Part shown: positions 1-8,595 of the stretch, in pieces
Numbering within the stretch: position 1 is the stretch's first letter
Layout: every line of letters begins with the position of its first letter
Assembly: GCF_012927085.1 (NCBI RefSeq)
Contig: NZ_JABBFX010000007.1
Coordinates: 1 to 48,980, forward strand
Length of the DNA stretch: 48,980 nucleotides
From: Ramlibacter agri
Lineage (GTDB): Bacteria; Pseudomonadota; Gammaproteobacteria; Burkholderiales; Burkholderiaceae_C
Direction: 5' to 3'
The notes under the pieces: model-generated
Told to the model about the DNA's origin: nothing
The model's input: only the letters and a program-made list of their open reading frames with translations
Database searches by the model: none
Made by a program: the position numbers and the translations under genes

Positions 1-1
1 C

Positions 2-3000
2 AACATCAGCCAGGTGCGCGGCTCGAACTTCGCCGACCACCTGTACGGCAGCGACACGACGGCCTACGTCGAAGGCTTCGACGGGCGCGGCGGCAACGAC
101 ACCATCGACGGGCGCGGCGGCATCGACCAGTACCGCATGGACGGCGCCACCACCGGCGGCAGCGTCGACCTGATGGCCGGCACGGCCAACGACGGCCAGG
201 GCGGCACCGACACGCTGCTGAACATCGAGTGGGCGCGCGGCTCGGCCTTCAACGACACGCTCACGGGCAACGACGGCGCCAACAACCTGCAGGGCATGGA
301 CGGCAACGACTCGCTGGTCGGCAACGGCGGCAACGACAGCCTGTCCGGCGGCAACGGCCAGGACACGCTGTGGGGCGGGGCCGGCGACGACGTCCTTGAC
401 GGCGGGGCCAACGCGAACGGCGACTTCGACTGGGCCATCTTTGCCAACGCCACCGCGGCGCTGAACATCAACCTCGCCACCGGCCTGGCCACCGGCGAAG
501 GGAACGACACCCTCGTCGGCATCGAAGCCGCGGTGGGCGGCTCGGGCGACGACACGCTGATCGGCAGCGCGGCCGACAACTTCCTGCGCGGCGGCGCCGG
601 CAACGACTCGCTGGATGGCGGCGCGGGCTTCGACTGGATCGACTACCGCGGCACCACTGGCGCGGTGACCGTCAGCCTGGCGAACGGCACGGCCAGCGGC
701 GCGGCCGGCAACGACGTGTTCTCCAACTTCGAGGCCATTCGCGGCGGCGGTGGCAACGACACGTTGATCGGCGACGCCGGCAACAACTGGATTCGCGGCA
801 TGCTGGGCGACGACTCCATCGACGGGGGCGGCGGCTTCGACATGGCCGACTATCGCGAGGCCACGGGCGACATGGTCGTCAGCCTGGCGACCCACACTTC
901 GAGCGGCTCCGACGGCGCCGATACGCTGGTCAACATCGAGGGCCTGCGCGGCGGTGCCGGCAACGACGTGCTGACGGGCGATGCGGGCGGCAACCGCCTG
1001 GACGGCTACCTCGGCAACGACACGCTGTACGGCGGCGACGGCGCCGATACGCTGCAGGGCAACGACGGCAACGACTACATCGACGGCCAGGGCGGCGACG
1101 ACAACAACCTCAGCGGCGGCAACGGCGACGACACCATCCTCGGCGGCACCGGCAACGACTACATCTTCGCCGGCGCCGGCGAGGCGGGGAACGACTACAT
1201 CGACGGCGGCGCGGGCTACGACGTCGTCAACTACACGCTGCAGTCGAACGGCAGCAGCGGCGCCATGTTCTTCTCCACCGGTGCGGGCGTCGGGACGCAC
1301 CAGCAGATGGACGTCTACGGCTTCACCGACACGCTGGTCGACATCGAGGAAATCCACATCTTCGGTACCGCCTTCAACGACAGCATCTGGGGCGACAGCG
1401 GCCGCAACTACATCTCCGGCGGCGGCGGCAACGACCAGCTGAACGGCGGCGGCGGCGGCGACTCCTTCGCCTACACGGTGGGGCAGGACAACGGCATCGA
1501 CACGATCAGCGGCTTTTCCGCGGGCGACTCCATCCTGCTGAACCTGCCGAACGGCAGCGGCTTCAATCTCGTGAGCGTGGCCGACGGCGACGACGCCAGC
1601 GGCCTGCTGGCCGGCCAGGCGTTGGTGGGGACGACCGCCGGCGGCGTCACGCGGGTCTACTTCGGCACCGACAGCGTCGGCGGCGCCGACCTGGCCGTGG
1701 ACCTGCAGGGCACTTTCCACGCCGGCGACTTCGTGATCGACAACGAGTCCTGGGGCGGCATGCTGCGCTACGTCGTCAGCCAGAACCTGTTCGGCGACGA
1801 TTCGCCCAACTTCCTCTCTGGTGGCGACGCGAATGACCTGCTGGTGGGCAACGGCGGCAACGACACGCTGCAGGGCAACGGCGGCAACGACATCCTGGAC
1901 GGCGGCAGCGGCAACGACCAGTTGATCGGCGGCCCCGGCAACGATTCCATCCTGGGCGGCGCCGGTGACGACTACATCGTCGCGGGCGGCGACTACGACG
2001 GCGGCAGCGACACCATCGACGGCGGCGCCGGCAACGACGTGGTGTCGTACAACTTCTCGTCGTCGGCGGGACCGGTCTACTTCCAGGCGACCGGCGCCAG
2101 CGGCATCCAGGTCGACCCTTTCGGCGGCGTCGACACCCTGGCGAACATCGAGGAGCAGCATGTCTTCGGTGGCTCCGCCGGCGACACCCTCATCGGCGAC
2201 AACCTGCGCAACTACCTCCAGGGCAACGGCGGCAACGACACGCTGACCGGCGGCGGCGGCAACGACAGCTTCGCCTGGGACCCGGCGCAGGCGAACGGCA
2301 TCGACCGCATCACCGATTTCAACAGCGAAGACGCGCTGAACTTCAGCAACATCCAGCTGTCCACCACCGTGCTGTCCGGCGACGACCCCAGCGTCGTGGG
2401 CCTGGGCCAGTTCATGGTGGGCCACACGCAGGACGGCGTCACCCGCGTCTACATCGGCACCGACAGCGTGGCCGGCGCCGACATCGCGATCGACCTGGTG
2501 GGCAGCTTCGACGCGGCCAGCTTCCACGTGTACGCCGATCCCAACTGGGGCAGCTCCGTCACCTACTACGCCGGCGTGCCCACGGGGCCGACCGAGGGTC
2601 CCGACAACCTGCAGGGTGGCAGCGGCAACGACTCCATCGACGCCCTGGGCGGCAACGACACCGTCAGCGGCGGCTTCGGCAACGACACCCTGGTGGGCGG
2701 CGGCGGCGACGACTTGCTGCAAGGCAACGAGGGCGACGACGTCCTCGACGGCAGCGACGGCAACGACACCCTCGACGGCGGCAGCGGCAACGACCTGGTC
2801 CAGTACTTCTTCAGCGACCGCACCGATGACGTCACGTTCACGTCGACGCTGGCGAGCGGCTCGCAGCAGGACGGCCGCGGCGGCACCGACCTGCTGCTGA
2901 ACATCGAGGAACTGCAGGTCTTCGGCGGCTCCGGCAACGACACCTTCATCGGCGGCAGCGAACGCGACTTCCTGGAAGGCTGGGGCGGCAACGACACGCT

Positions 3001-6000
3001 GACCGGCGGTGGCGGCAACGACACCTTCGCGTTCGACATGCAGTCCGTCGGCGCGCTGGGCACCGACCGCATCACCGACCTGCAAGCGGGCGAGAACCTG
3101 CACTTCCGCTGGCTGCCGATGACCAGCGTGACGGCCGGCGACGGCACCGGCCTCACGGCCGGCCAGGTGGCCATCGGCGCCTACAACGCCGCCACCAACA
3201 CGACGCAGGTGTTCGTCGGCGCGGATGGCAAGGCGGGCGCCGACCTGGTCATCAACCTGACCGGCAACTACGCCGCCGGCGATTTCCGCGTCTTCAACGA
3301 TGCCCACGGCAACCTGAACTACGTGCCGGGCATGAACCTGCAGGGCACCGAGGGCAGCGACAACCTCAACGGCAACCAGGGCAACGACACCATCAGCGGC
3401 AACGGCGGCAACGACCAGCTGTTCGGCGGCGACGGCAACGACCAGGTCTCGGGCGGCGCCGGCGACGACTTCATGATGGGCAACCAGGGCGACGACACCC
3501 TGGATGGCGGCACCGGCATCGACACGGCGGGCTACGGCGACGCCAGCGCCGCCGTGACGGTCAACCTGAACACGGGCACGGCCACCGGTGGTGGTGGCAA
3601 CGACCTGCTGGTGGGCATCGAGAACGTTTCGGGCAGCAGCTTCAACGACACCCTGATCGGCGACGGCCAGGGCAACAGCCTGTACGGCGATGCCGGCAAC
3701 GACACGCTGCAGGGCAACGGCGGCGACGACTTCCTCAACGGCGGCCTGGGCGACGACGTCCTGGACGGCGGCGCGGGCAGCAACGACTTCGCCGACTACG
3801 GCTGGCCCAGCGACATCACCGGCGGCGTCAACGTCAACCTGGCCACCGGCCGGGCCTCGGGCGCCTTCGGCAACGACACGCTGACCGGCATCGAGAACAT
3901 TCTGGGCTCCGCCGGCAACGACACGCTGGTGGGCGACGGCGGTGCGAACTACCTCGATGGGGGTGCCGGCGACGACAACATCAGCGGTGGCGGCGGCAAC
4001 GACAACCTGCATGGTGGCGCCGGCAACGACACGCTGGACGGCGGCGCCGGCAGCGACAACGCGACCTACTTCGACGCGACCCAGGGCGTGGTCGTCAACC
4101 TGGCCACCGGCACCGCCACCGGCCAGGGCAACGACACCCTGCTGAACATCGAGAACGTGTTCGGTTCCGAGTTCGCGGACCGGATCACTGGCGATGGCGG
4201 CAACAACGGGCTGAACGGCGGCGCCGGCAACGACACCCTGGCCGGCGGCGGCGGCAACGACTTTCTGCACGGCGGGCTGGGCGACGACAGCATCGACGGC
4301 GGCGCCGGCACCGACACGCTGGACTACGGCAACGAGCCGGTGACGAGCGGCGTCAACGTGAACCTGGCGACCGGCCTGGTGACCGGGTCGCACGGCAACG
4401 ACACGGTGACCGGCGTCGAGAACGTGAACGGCACGGACTTCGACGACGTGATCACCGGCGACGCCGGAGCGAACCTGCTGGATGGCCGCGGCGGCAACGA
4501 CCTGCTGCAGGGCGGCGCCGGCCGCGACACCTTCCTGTTCGGCCTGGGCAACGACACGATGGACGGCGGCGCGATCACCGACCGCGTCAACTACACGGAC
4601 CTGAACTCGGTCACCTACCAGGGTTCCACCGGCGCCGTGAACGTGAACCTGGCGACCGGCATCGCGAACGACGGCGCGGGCGGCACCGACCACCTGTCCA
4701 ACATCAACTTCGTCACCGGCTCCAACTTCGACGACGTGCTCACCGGCAGCAGCACGCTGAACCTGTTCGAGCAGTTCGAGGGCGGCGCCGGCAACGACAC
4801 CATCGACGGCGGCGCGATCGACCCGCTCACGTACAGCAACTCCAACCGCGTCACCTACGCCAATGCGGCGAACGCGGTGACGGTGGACCTGGCGGCGGGC
4901 ACCGCCACCGGCCAGGGCAACGACACGCTGATCAACATCAACCACGCCACCGGCAGCGGGTTCGACGACCACCTGTACGGCTCCGACTCGGCGATCACGG
5001 AGCAGTTCGAAGGCCGGGGCGGCAACGACACCATCGACGGCCGCGGCGGCATCGACATCGTGCGCTACGACGGCAGCCCGGCGGGCATCAACGGCAACCT
5101 GGCCACCGGCATCGTCACGGACGGCTGGGGCGGCACCGACACGCTGTACAACATCGAGGGCCTGCGCGGGACCACCTTCGACGACACGCTGGTGGGCGGC
5201 AACGCGGCCAACGACGCGATCGAGATCTTCGTGGGCGGCGCCGGCAACGACTACATCGACGGCGGCCGCGGCTTCGACCGCGTGCAGTTCGACACCAGCA
5301 CCAGCGGCGTGTCGGTCGACCTGGCCGCTGGCATCGCCTACGACGGCCTGGGCGGCGTCGACACGCTGGTCAGCATCGAGGCGGCGCGCGGCACCATCTG
5401 GAACGACACCCTGGTCGGCAGCGACGCGCCCTTCGAAGCCTTCGAAGGCCGCGGCGGCGACGACTACATCGACGGCCGCGGCGGCATCGACCGCGTGGAC
5501 TACAACTTCGAGACCGCGGGCGTGACGGTGAACCTGGCCGCGGGCACTGCGACCGATGGAACCGGCGGGACGGACACGCTGCTGAACATCGAGGACGTGC
5601 GCGGCTCCGCGTACGGCGATCACATCACGGGCAGTGACGCGGACAACCGCCTCGAAGGCGGCGCGGGCGACGACACGATCGACGGTGGCGCCGGCCTCGA
5701 CACGGCGGTGTACGCCGGCCATCGCGCCGACTACACCATTGCCCGCGCTGGCAGCAGCTACACGGTCACCGGTGCCGATGGCATCGATGTCCTGACGAAC
5801 ATCGAGCGCCTGGGCTTCGCGGATGGCGTGGTGACGCTGGCCAGCCCGGCGGCCGACTTCGACGGCGACGGCAAGTCCGACCTGTTGTGGCGCAACGCCG
5901 GCAGCGGCAGCGATGCGGTCTGGAGCGCGGCCAACGGCGGGCAGGTGCAGCCGGTCGCCAGCATGGCGGACGCGCAGTGGGAAGTGGCCGGCATCGGCGA

Positions 6001-8527
6001 CTTCGACGGCGACGGCCGCGCCGACGTGCTCTGGCGCCACGCGGGCACGGGCGAGAACCTCGCGTGGAGCGGCGGCGACAGCAGCAAGCAACTGGCCATC
6101 GACGACGTCGCGGGCAGCAGCTGGAAGGTCGCCGGTATCGGCGACTTCAACGGCGACGGCGCCGACGACATCCTCTGGCGCAACGCGGCCGCCGGCCAGG
6201 ACGTGCTGTGGCGCAGCGGCGATTCCGCGCAGGGCCAGGTCCTGGGCCTGCAGGACCAGAGCTGGCGCGTGGCGGGCGTCGGTGACTTCAACGGCGATGG
6301 CGCCGACGACATCCTCTGGCGCAACGCGGCCACGGGCAGCAACGTCGTCTGGAACAGCGGGGACTCCGCCCAGCAAGTGACGCTGGCCAGCAGCGCCGAA
6401 TCGGCCGGGCAGTTGGCCGGCATCGGCGACTTCGACGGCGACGGCAAGTCCGACCTGCTGTGGCGCAATGCCGCGACCGGCCAGAACGTCGTCTGGAGCG
6501 CCGGCAACGCCGATGCGCAGCACGCCCTCGGCACGCTGGACCGGCAGTGGAGCGTCGGCGCGGTCGGCGACTACGACGGCGACGCCAAGGCGGACATCGT
6601 GTGGCGCAATGCGGCCACCGGCGCCAACGTGATGTGGAGCGGCGGCGAAAGTGCAAACGCGGTGGCCCTCGGCGGCCAGGCCGGCGAGCAATGGCAACTG
6701 CCGGCGCAGGCCGGCACGACGCCGCGTCCGCCGGCGGACCTCGACCTGAACGGCGACGGCGCTTCCGACCTGGTCTGGCACAACGCTGCCAGCGGTGCCA
6801 GCACTGCCTGGCCAGGCGCGAGCACCGCCGGCGCGCAGGAGCTCGGCGCCCTGGAAGGCCCGTGGAAGATCGTCGCGCTGGCCGACTTCAACGCCGACGG
6901 CAAATCGGACATCCTCTGGCGCAATGCATCCACCGGCGCCGGCGTCATCTGGAGCGCCGGCAGCAGCACGGCCACGCTGCATGTCGACACCGTGGCGGAC
7001 TCCGCCTGGACCATCGCCGGCATCGGCGACTTCAACGGCGACCACAGCGCGGACATCCTCTGGCGCAACGATTCGACCGGCCAGAACGTGCTCTGGCGCA
7101 GCGGCGACTCGGCCCAGGGCCAGGCGCTGCAGGGCGTCGATGACCCGCACTGGACGATCGCCGGGGTCGCAGACTTCAACGGCGACGGCGTCGACGACAT
7201 CCTCTGGCGCAATGGCCAGAGCGGCGACAACGTGGTCTGGCGCGGCGGCGACAGTGCGCAGGGCCAGACGCTGGCGAGCATCGCTGAATCGGCCGGGAAG
7301 CTGGCCGGCATCGGCGACTTCGACGGCGACGGCAAGGCCGACCTGCTGTGGCGCAACGTCCTGACCGGCGAGAACACCATCTGGAGCGGCGGCAGCGCCG
7401 ACAACCAGCTGCACGTCTCGTCCGCGGGCGGCGAGTGGACGGTCGGTGCCGTGGGCGACTACGACGGCGACGGCCGGGCCGACATCGTGTGGCACAAGGC
7501 GGCCAACGGCGAAAACTACCTGTGGAGCGGCGCCGACAGCGCGCACGCGGCCGCGCTCGTAAGCCTGGGCAGCGAGTGGCAGCTGTCGGGGCAGACCGGC
7601 GTGATGCCGCGCGGCCCGGCGGACTTCGACCTGAACGGCGATGGCACGTCGGACGTGCTGTGGCGCCATGCCGCGAACGGCGCGAACGCGGCCTGGGGCG
7701 GGGCGAACTCGGACGCCACGCAGGCCATCGCCGGCATGCCGGACGAGGACTGGAAAGCCGTGGCCGTGGCCGACTTCGACGCGGATGGCAAGGCGGACAT
7801 CCTGTGGCGCAACGCCTCCACCGGCGACAACGCCGTCTGGAAGGGCGGAGACATCGGCGCGACGCTGCACGTGGACACCGTGCCCGGCCCGGACTGGAAG
7901 ATGGCCGGCGTGGGCGACTTCAACGGCGACCACGCCGCGGACATCCTCTGGCGCAACGCCGCCACTGGCCAGGACGTCATCTGGCGCGGCGGCGACTCCA
8001 GCCAGGGCCAGGTGCTGGACACCGTCGGCGACGCGAACTGGCAGGTGGCCGGCATCGGCGACTTCAACGGCGACCACGCCGACGACATCTTCTGGCGCAA
8101 CTCGGCGACCGGCGAGAACGTGGTGTGGCGCAACGGCCAGTCCAGCCAGGGGCAGTACGTGGCGTCCGTCAGCGACACGCACTGGCATGTTTCCGGCATC
8201 GGCGACTTCAACGGCGATGGCGTGGACGACGTGCTGTGGCGCAACGACAGCAGCGGTGAAAACGCCATCTGGCGCAGCGGCGACGCAGCGCAGGGCCAGA
8301 ACGTGGCCAGCCAGGACCTGAACTGGAACGTGGCCGGCACCGGCGACTACAACGGCGATGGCAGCTCGGACATCCTGTGGCGCAATGCGTCCACTGGCGA
8401 AAATGCCGTGTGGCTGAGCGCGGATTCCGCGCATGTCCAGGCCGTTACGCAGGTTGCCGACCCGGCCTGGCAGATCGCGGGCCAGGACCACGTCTGGCTG
8501 CAGGTCGACGGAACGTACGGCGTGTGA
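2..8527 (+). CDS. Giant RTX exoprotein with C-terminal FG-GAP/VCBS-like repeats (5' partial)
   Basis: The frame is open from base 2 with no start in view, so the N-terminus lies outside the window; 2,841 residues are visible. Residues 1 to about 1945 are glycine/aspartate-rich nonapeptide arrays (GGxGNDxLx), which in the RTX family fold into calcium-binding beta-rolls after export. They alternate with spacer modules such as NLATGTATGQGNDTL followed by IENV-x-GS-x-FND, and with three copies of a non-RTX cassette. From about residue 1950 to the end there are 18 repeats with the core DFNGDGxxDILWRN, in three blocks of six. A short tail ending VDGTYGV follows and may hold the type I secretion signal. 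A terminator and the ABC/fusion-protein pair come next, so this is the likely secreted substrate. No catalytic domain is visible. An adhesin or matrix role is plausible but not shown. Confidence 0.93.
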   Translation, partial: NISQVRGSNFADHLYGSDTTAYVEGFDGRGGNDTIDGRGGIDQYRMDGATTGGSVDLMAGTANDGQGGTDTLLNIEWARGSAFNDTLTGNDGANNLQGMDGNDSLVGNGGNDSLSGGNGQDTLWGGAGDDVLDGGANANGDFDWAIFANATAALNINLATGLATGEGNDTLVGIEAAVGGSGDDTLIGSAADNFLRGGAGNDSLDGGAGFDWIDYRGTTGAVTVSLANGTASGAAGNDVFSNFEAIRGGGGNDTLIGDAGNNWIRGMLGDDSIDGGGGFDMADYREATGDMVVSLATHTSSGSDGADTLVNIEGLRGGAGNDVLTGDAGGNRLDGYLGNDTLYGGDGADTLQGNDGNDYIDGQGGDDNNLSGGNGDDTILGGTGNDYIFAGAGEAGNDYIDGGAGYDVVNYTLQSNGSSGAMFFSTGAGVGTHQQMDVYGFTDTLVDIEEIHIFGTAFNDSIWGDSGRNYISGGGGNDQLNGGGGGDSFAYTVGQDNGIDTISGFSAGDSILLNLPNGSGFNLVSVADGDDASGLLAGQALVGTTAGGVTRVYFGTDSVGGADLAVDLQGTFHAGDFVIDNESWGGMLRYVVSQNLFGDDSPNFLSGGDANDLLVGNGGNDTLQGNGGNDILDGGSGNDQLIGGPGNDSILGGAGDDYIVAGGDYDGGSDTIDGGAGNDVVSYNFSSSAGPVYFQATGASGIQVDPFGGVDTLANIEEQHVFGGSAGDTLIGDNLRNYLQGNGGNDTLTGGGGNDSFAWDPAQANGIDRITDFNSEDALNFSNIQLSTTVLSGDDPSVVGLGQFMVGHTQDGVTRVYIGTDSVAGADIAIDLVGSFDAASFHVYADPNWGSSVTYYAGVPTGPTEGPDNLQGGSGNDSIDALGGNDTVSGGFGNDTLVGGGGDDLLQGNEGDDVLDGSDGNDTLDGGSGNDLVQYFFSDRTDDVTFTSTLASGSQQDGRGGTDLLLNIEELQVFGGSGNDTFIGGSERDFLEGWGGNDTLTGGGGNDTFAFDMQSVGALGTDRITDLQAGENLHFRWLPMTSVTAGDGTGLTAGQVAIGAYNAATNTTQVFVGADGKAGADLVINLTGNYAAGDFRVFNDAHGNLNYVPGMNLQGTEGSDNLNGNQGNDTISGNGGNDQLFGGDGNDQVSGGAGDDFMMGNQGDDTLDGGTGIDTAGYGDASAAVTVNLNTGTATGGGGNDLLVGIENVSGSSFNDTLIGDGQGNSLYGDAGNDTLQGNGGDDFLNGGLGDDVLDGGAGSNDFADYGWPSDITGGVNVNLATGRASGAFGNDTLTGIENILGSAGNDTLVGDGGANYLDGGAGDDNISGGGGNDNLHGGAGNDTLDGGAGSDNATYFDATQGVVVNLATGTATGQGNDTLLNIENVFGSEFADRITGDGGNNGLNGGAGNDTLAGGGGNDFLHGGLGDDSIDGGAGTDTLDYGNEPVTSGVNVNLATGLVTGSHGNDTVTGVENVNGTDFDDVITGDAGANLLDGRGGNDLLQGGAGRDTFLFGLGNDTMDGGAITDRVNYTDLNSVTYQGSTGAVNVNLATGIANDGAGGTDHLSNINFVTGSNFDDVLTGSSTLNLFEQFEGGAGNDTIDGGAIDPLTYSNSNRVTYANAANAVTVDLAAGTATGQGNDTLININHATGSGFDDHLYGSDSAITEQFEGRGGNDTIDGRGGIDIVRYDGSPAGINGNLATGIVTDGWGGTDTLYNIEGLRGTTFDDTLVGGNAANDAIEIFVGGAGNDYIDGGRGFDRVQFDTSTSGVSVDLAAGIAYDGLGGVDTLVSIEAARGTIWNDTLVGSDAPFEAFEGRGGDDYIDGRGGIDRVDYNFETAGVTVNLAAGTATDGTGGTDTLLNIEDVRGSAYGDHITGSDADNRLEGGAGDDTIDGGAGLDTAVYAGHRADYTIARAGSSYTVTGADGIDVLTNIERLGFADGVVTLASPAADFDGDGKSDLLWRNAGSGSDAVWSAANGGQVQPVASMADAQWEVAGIGDFDGDGRADVLWRHAGTGENLAWSGGDSSKQLAIDDVAGSSWKVAGIGDFNGDGADDILWRNAAAGQDVLWRSGDSAQGQVLGLQDQSWRVAGVGDFNGDGADDILWRNAATGSNVVWNSGDSAQQVTLASSAESAGQLAGIGDFDGDGKSDLLWRNAATGQNVVWSAGNADAQHALGTLDRQWSVGAVGDYDGDAKADIVWRNAATGANVMWSGGESANAVALGGQAGEQWQLPAQAGTTPRPPADLDLNGDGASDLVWHNAASGASTAWPGASTAGAQELGALEGPWKIVALADFNADGKSDILWRNASTGAGVIWSAGSSTATLHVDTVADSAWTIAGIGDFNGDHSADILWRNDSTGQNVLWRSGDSAQGQALQGVDDPHWTIAGVADFNGDGVDDILWRNGQSGDNVVWRGGDSAQGQTLASIAESAGKLAGIGDFDGDGKADLLWRNVLTGENTIWSGGSADNQLHVSSAGGEWTVGAVGDYDGDGRADIVWHKAANGENYLWSGADSAHAAALVSLGSEWQLSGQTGVMPRGPADFDLNGDGTSDVLWRHAANGANAAWGGANSDATQAIAGMPDEDWKAVAVADFDADGKADILWRNASTGDNAVWKGGDIGATLHVDTVPGPDWKMAGVGDFNGDHAADILWRNAATGQDVIWRGGDSSQGQVLDTVGDANWQVAGIGDFNGDHADDIFWRNSATGENVVWRNGQSSQGQYVASVSDTHWHVSGIGDFNGDGVDDVLWRNDSSGENAIWRSGDAAQGQNVASQDLNWNVAGTGDYNGDGSSDILWRNASTGENAVWLSADSAHVQAVTQVADPAWQIAGQDHVWLQVDGTYGV
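1460..3330 (+). repeat. Three diverged copies of a ~105-residue cassette inside the RTX gene
   Basis: Copies begin near 1460, 2264 and 3020 and each ends about 310-325 bases later. Each opens with D-(S/T)-F-A and a G-(I/T)-D-(T/R)-I-(S/T) stretch, then T-R-V-Y-(F/I)-GTDSV (more diverged in copy 3, TTQVFVGAD), an acidic A-D-(L/I) segment, and a closing G-(T/S/N)-(F/Y) then F-x-V/I. The start-to-start distances are about 804 and 756 bases, so the unit that was copied includes the flanking RTX repeats. The layout resembles the beta-rich part of serralysin-type C-terminal domains; that link is inferred from the motif only. Confidence 0.7.
5845..8480 (+). repeat. 3 x 6 FG-GAP/VCBS-like superrepeat, period about 885 bases
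   Basis: Three in-frame blocks start near 5845, 6731 and 7616. The second and third both open with P-A-D-(L/F)-D-L-N-G-D-G and are 885 bases (295 codons) apart. Each block holds six repeats of about 49 residues with the core (G/A)D(F/Y)(N/D)GDGxxD(I/L)LWRN, then a W-x-x-(A/G)G-x-G turn. Repeat k of one block matches repeat k of the next better than its neighbours; for example the sixth of the first two blocks reads VGDYDGD with ADIVW. Whole-block duplication is the simplest explanation. The D-x-D-x-D-G core is a calcium-loop motif, and such repeats usually build beta-propeller blades. Confidence 0.82.
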
Positions 8528-8530
8528 TCG

Positions 8531-8559
8531 AAGGGGCCGCCCCCGCGGGCGGCCCTTTT
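8531..8559 (+). terminator. Rho-independent terminator after the RTX gene
   Basis: A perfect 9-bp stem (GGGCCGCCC at 8534-8542 with GGGCGGCCC at 8547-8555), a 4-base loop and TTTT at 8556-8559. It starts four bases after the RTX stop. It lies upstream of the secretion genes, so it may reduce read-through and keep transporter levels below those of the substrate. Confidence 0.85.
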
Positions 8560-8595
8560 CCTGAAAGCCGCGAACGCGGCAAGGAAGGCTTGGAG

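Noticed and set aside
981..4600. Regularly spaced nucleotide repeats that could be taken for a CRISPR array or satellite DNA
   Set aside because: The repeat units are in frame, degenerate at third positions and translate to RTX nonapeptides. The spacing is not the constant repeat/spacer pattern of a CRISPR array.
14..8340. Many alternative frames in both strands of the RTX gene, some over 250 codons
   Set aside because: They are produced by the repeated GGCGGCAACGAC-type codons. Their translations are Arg/Ala/Pro- or Ser/Pro-dominated repeats, and they lie wholly inside a well-supported gene.
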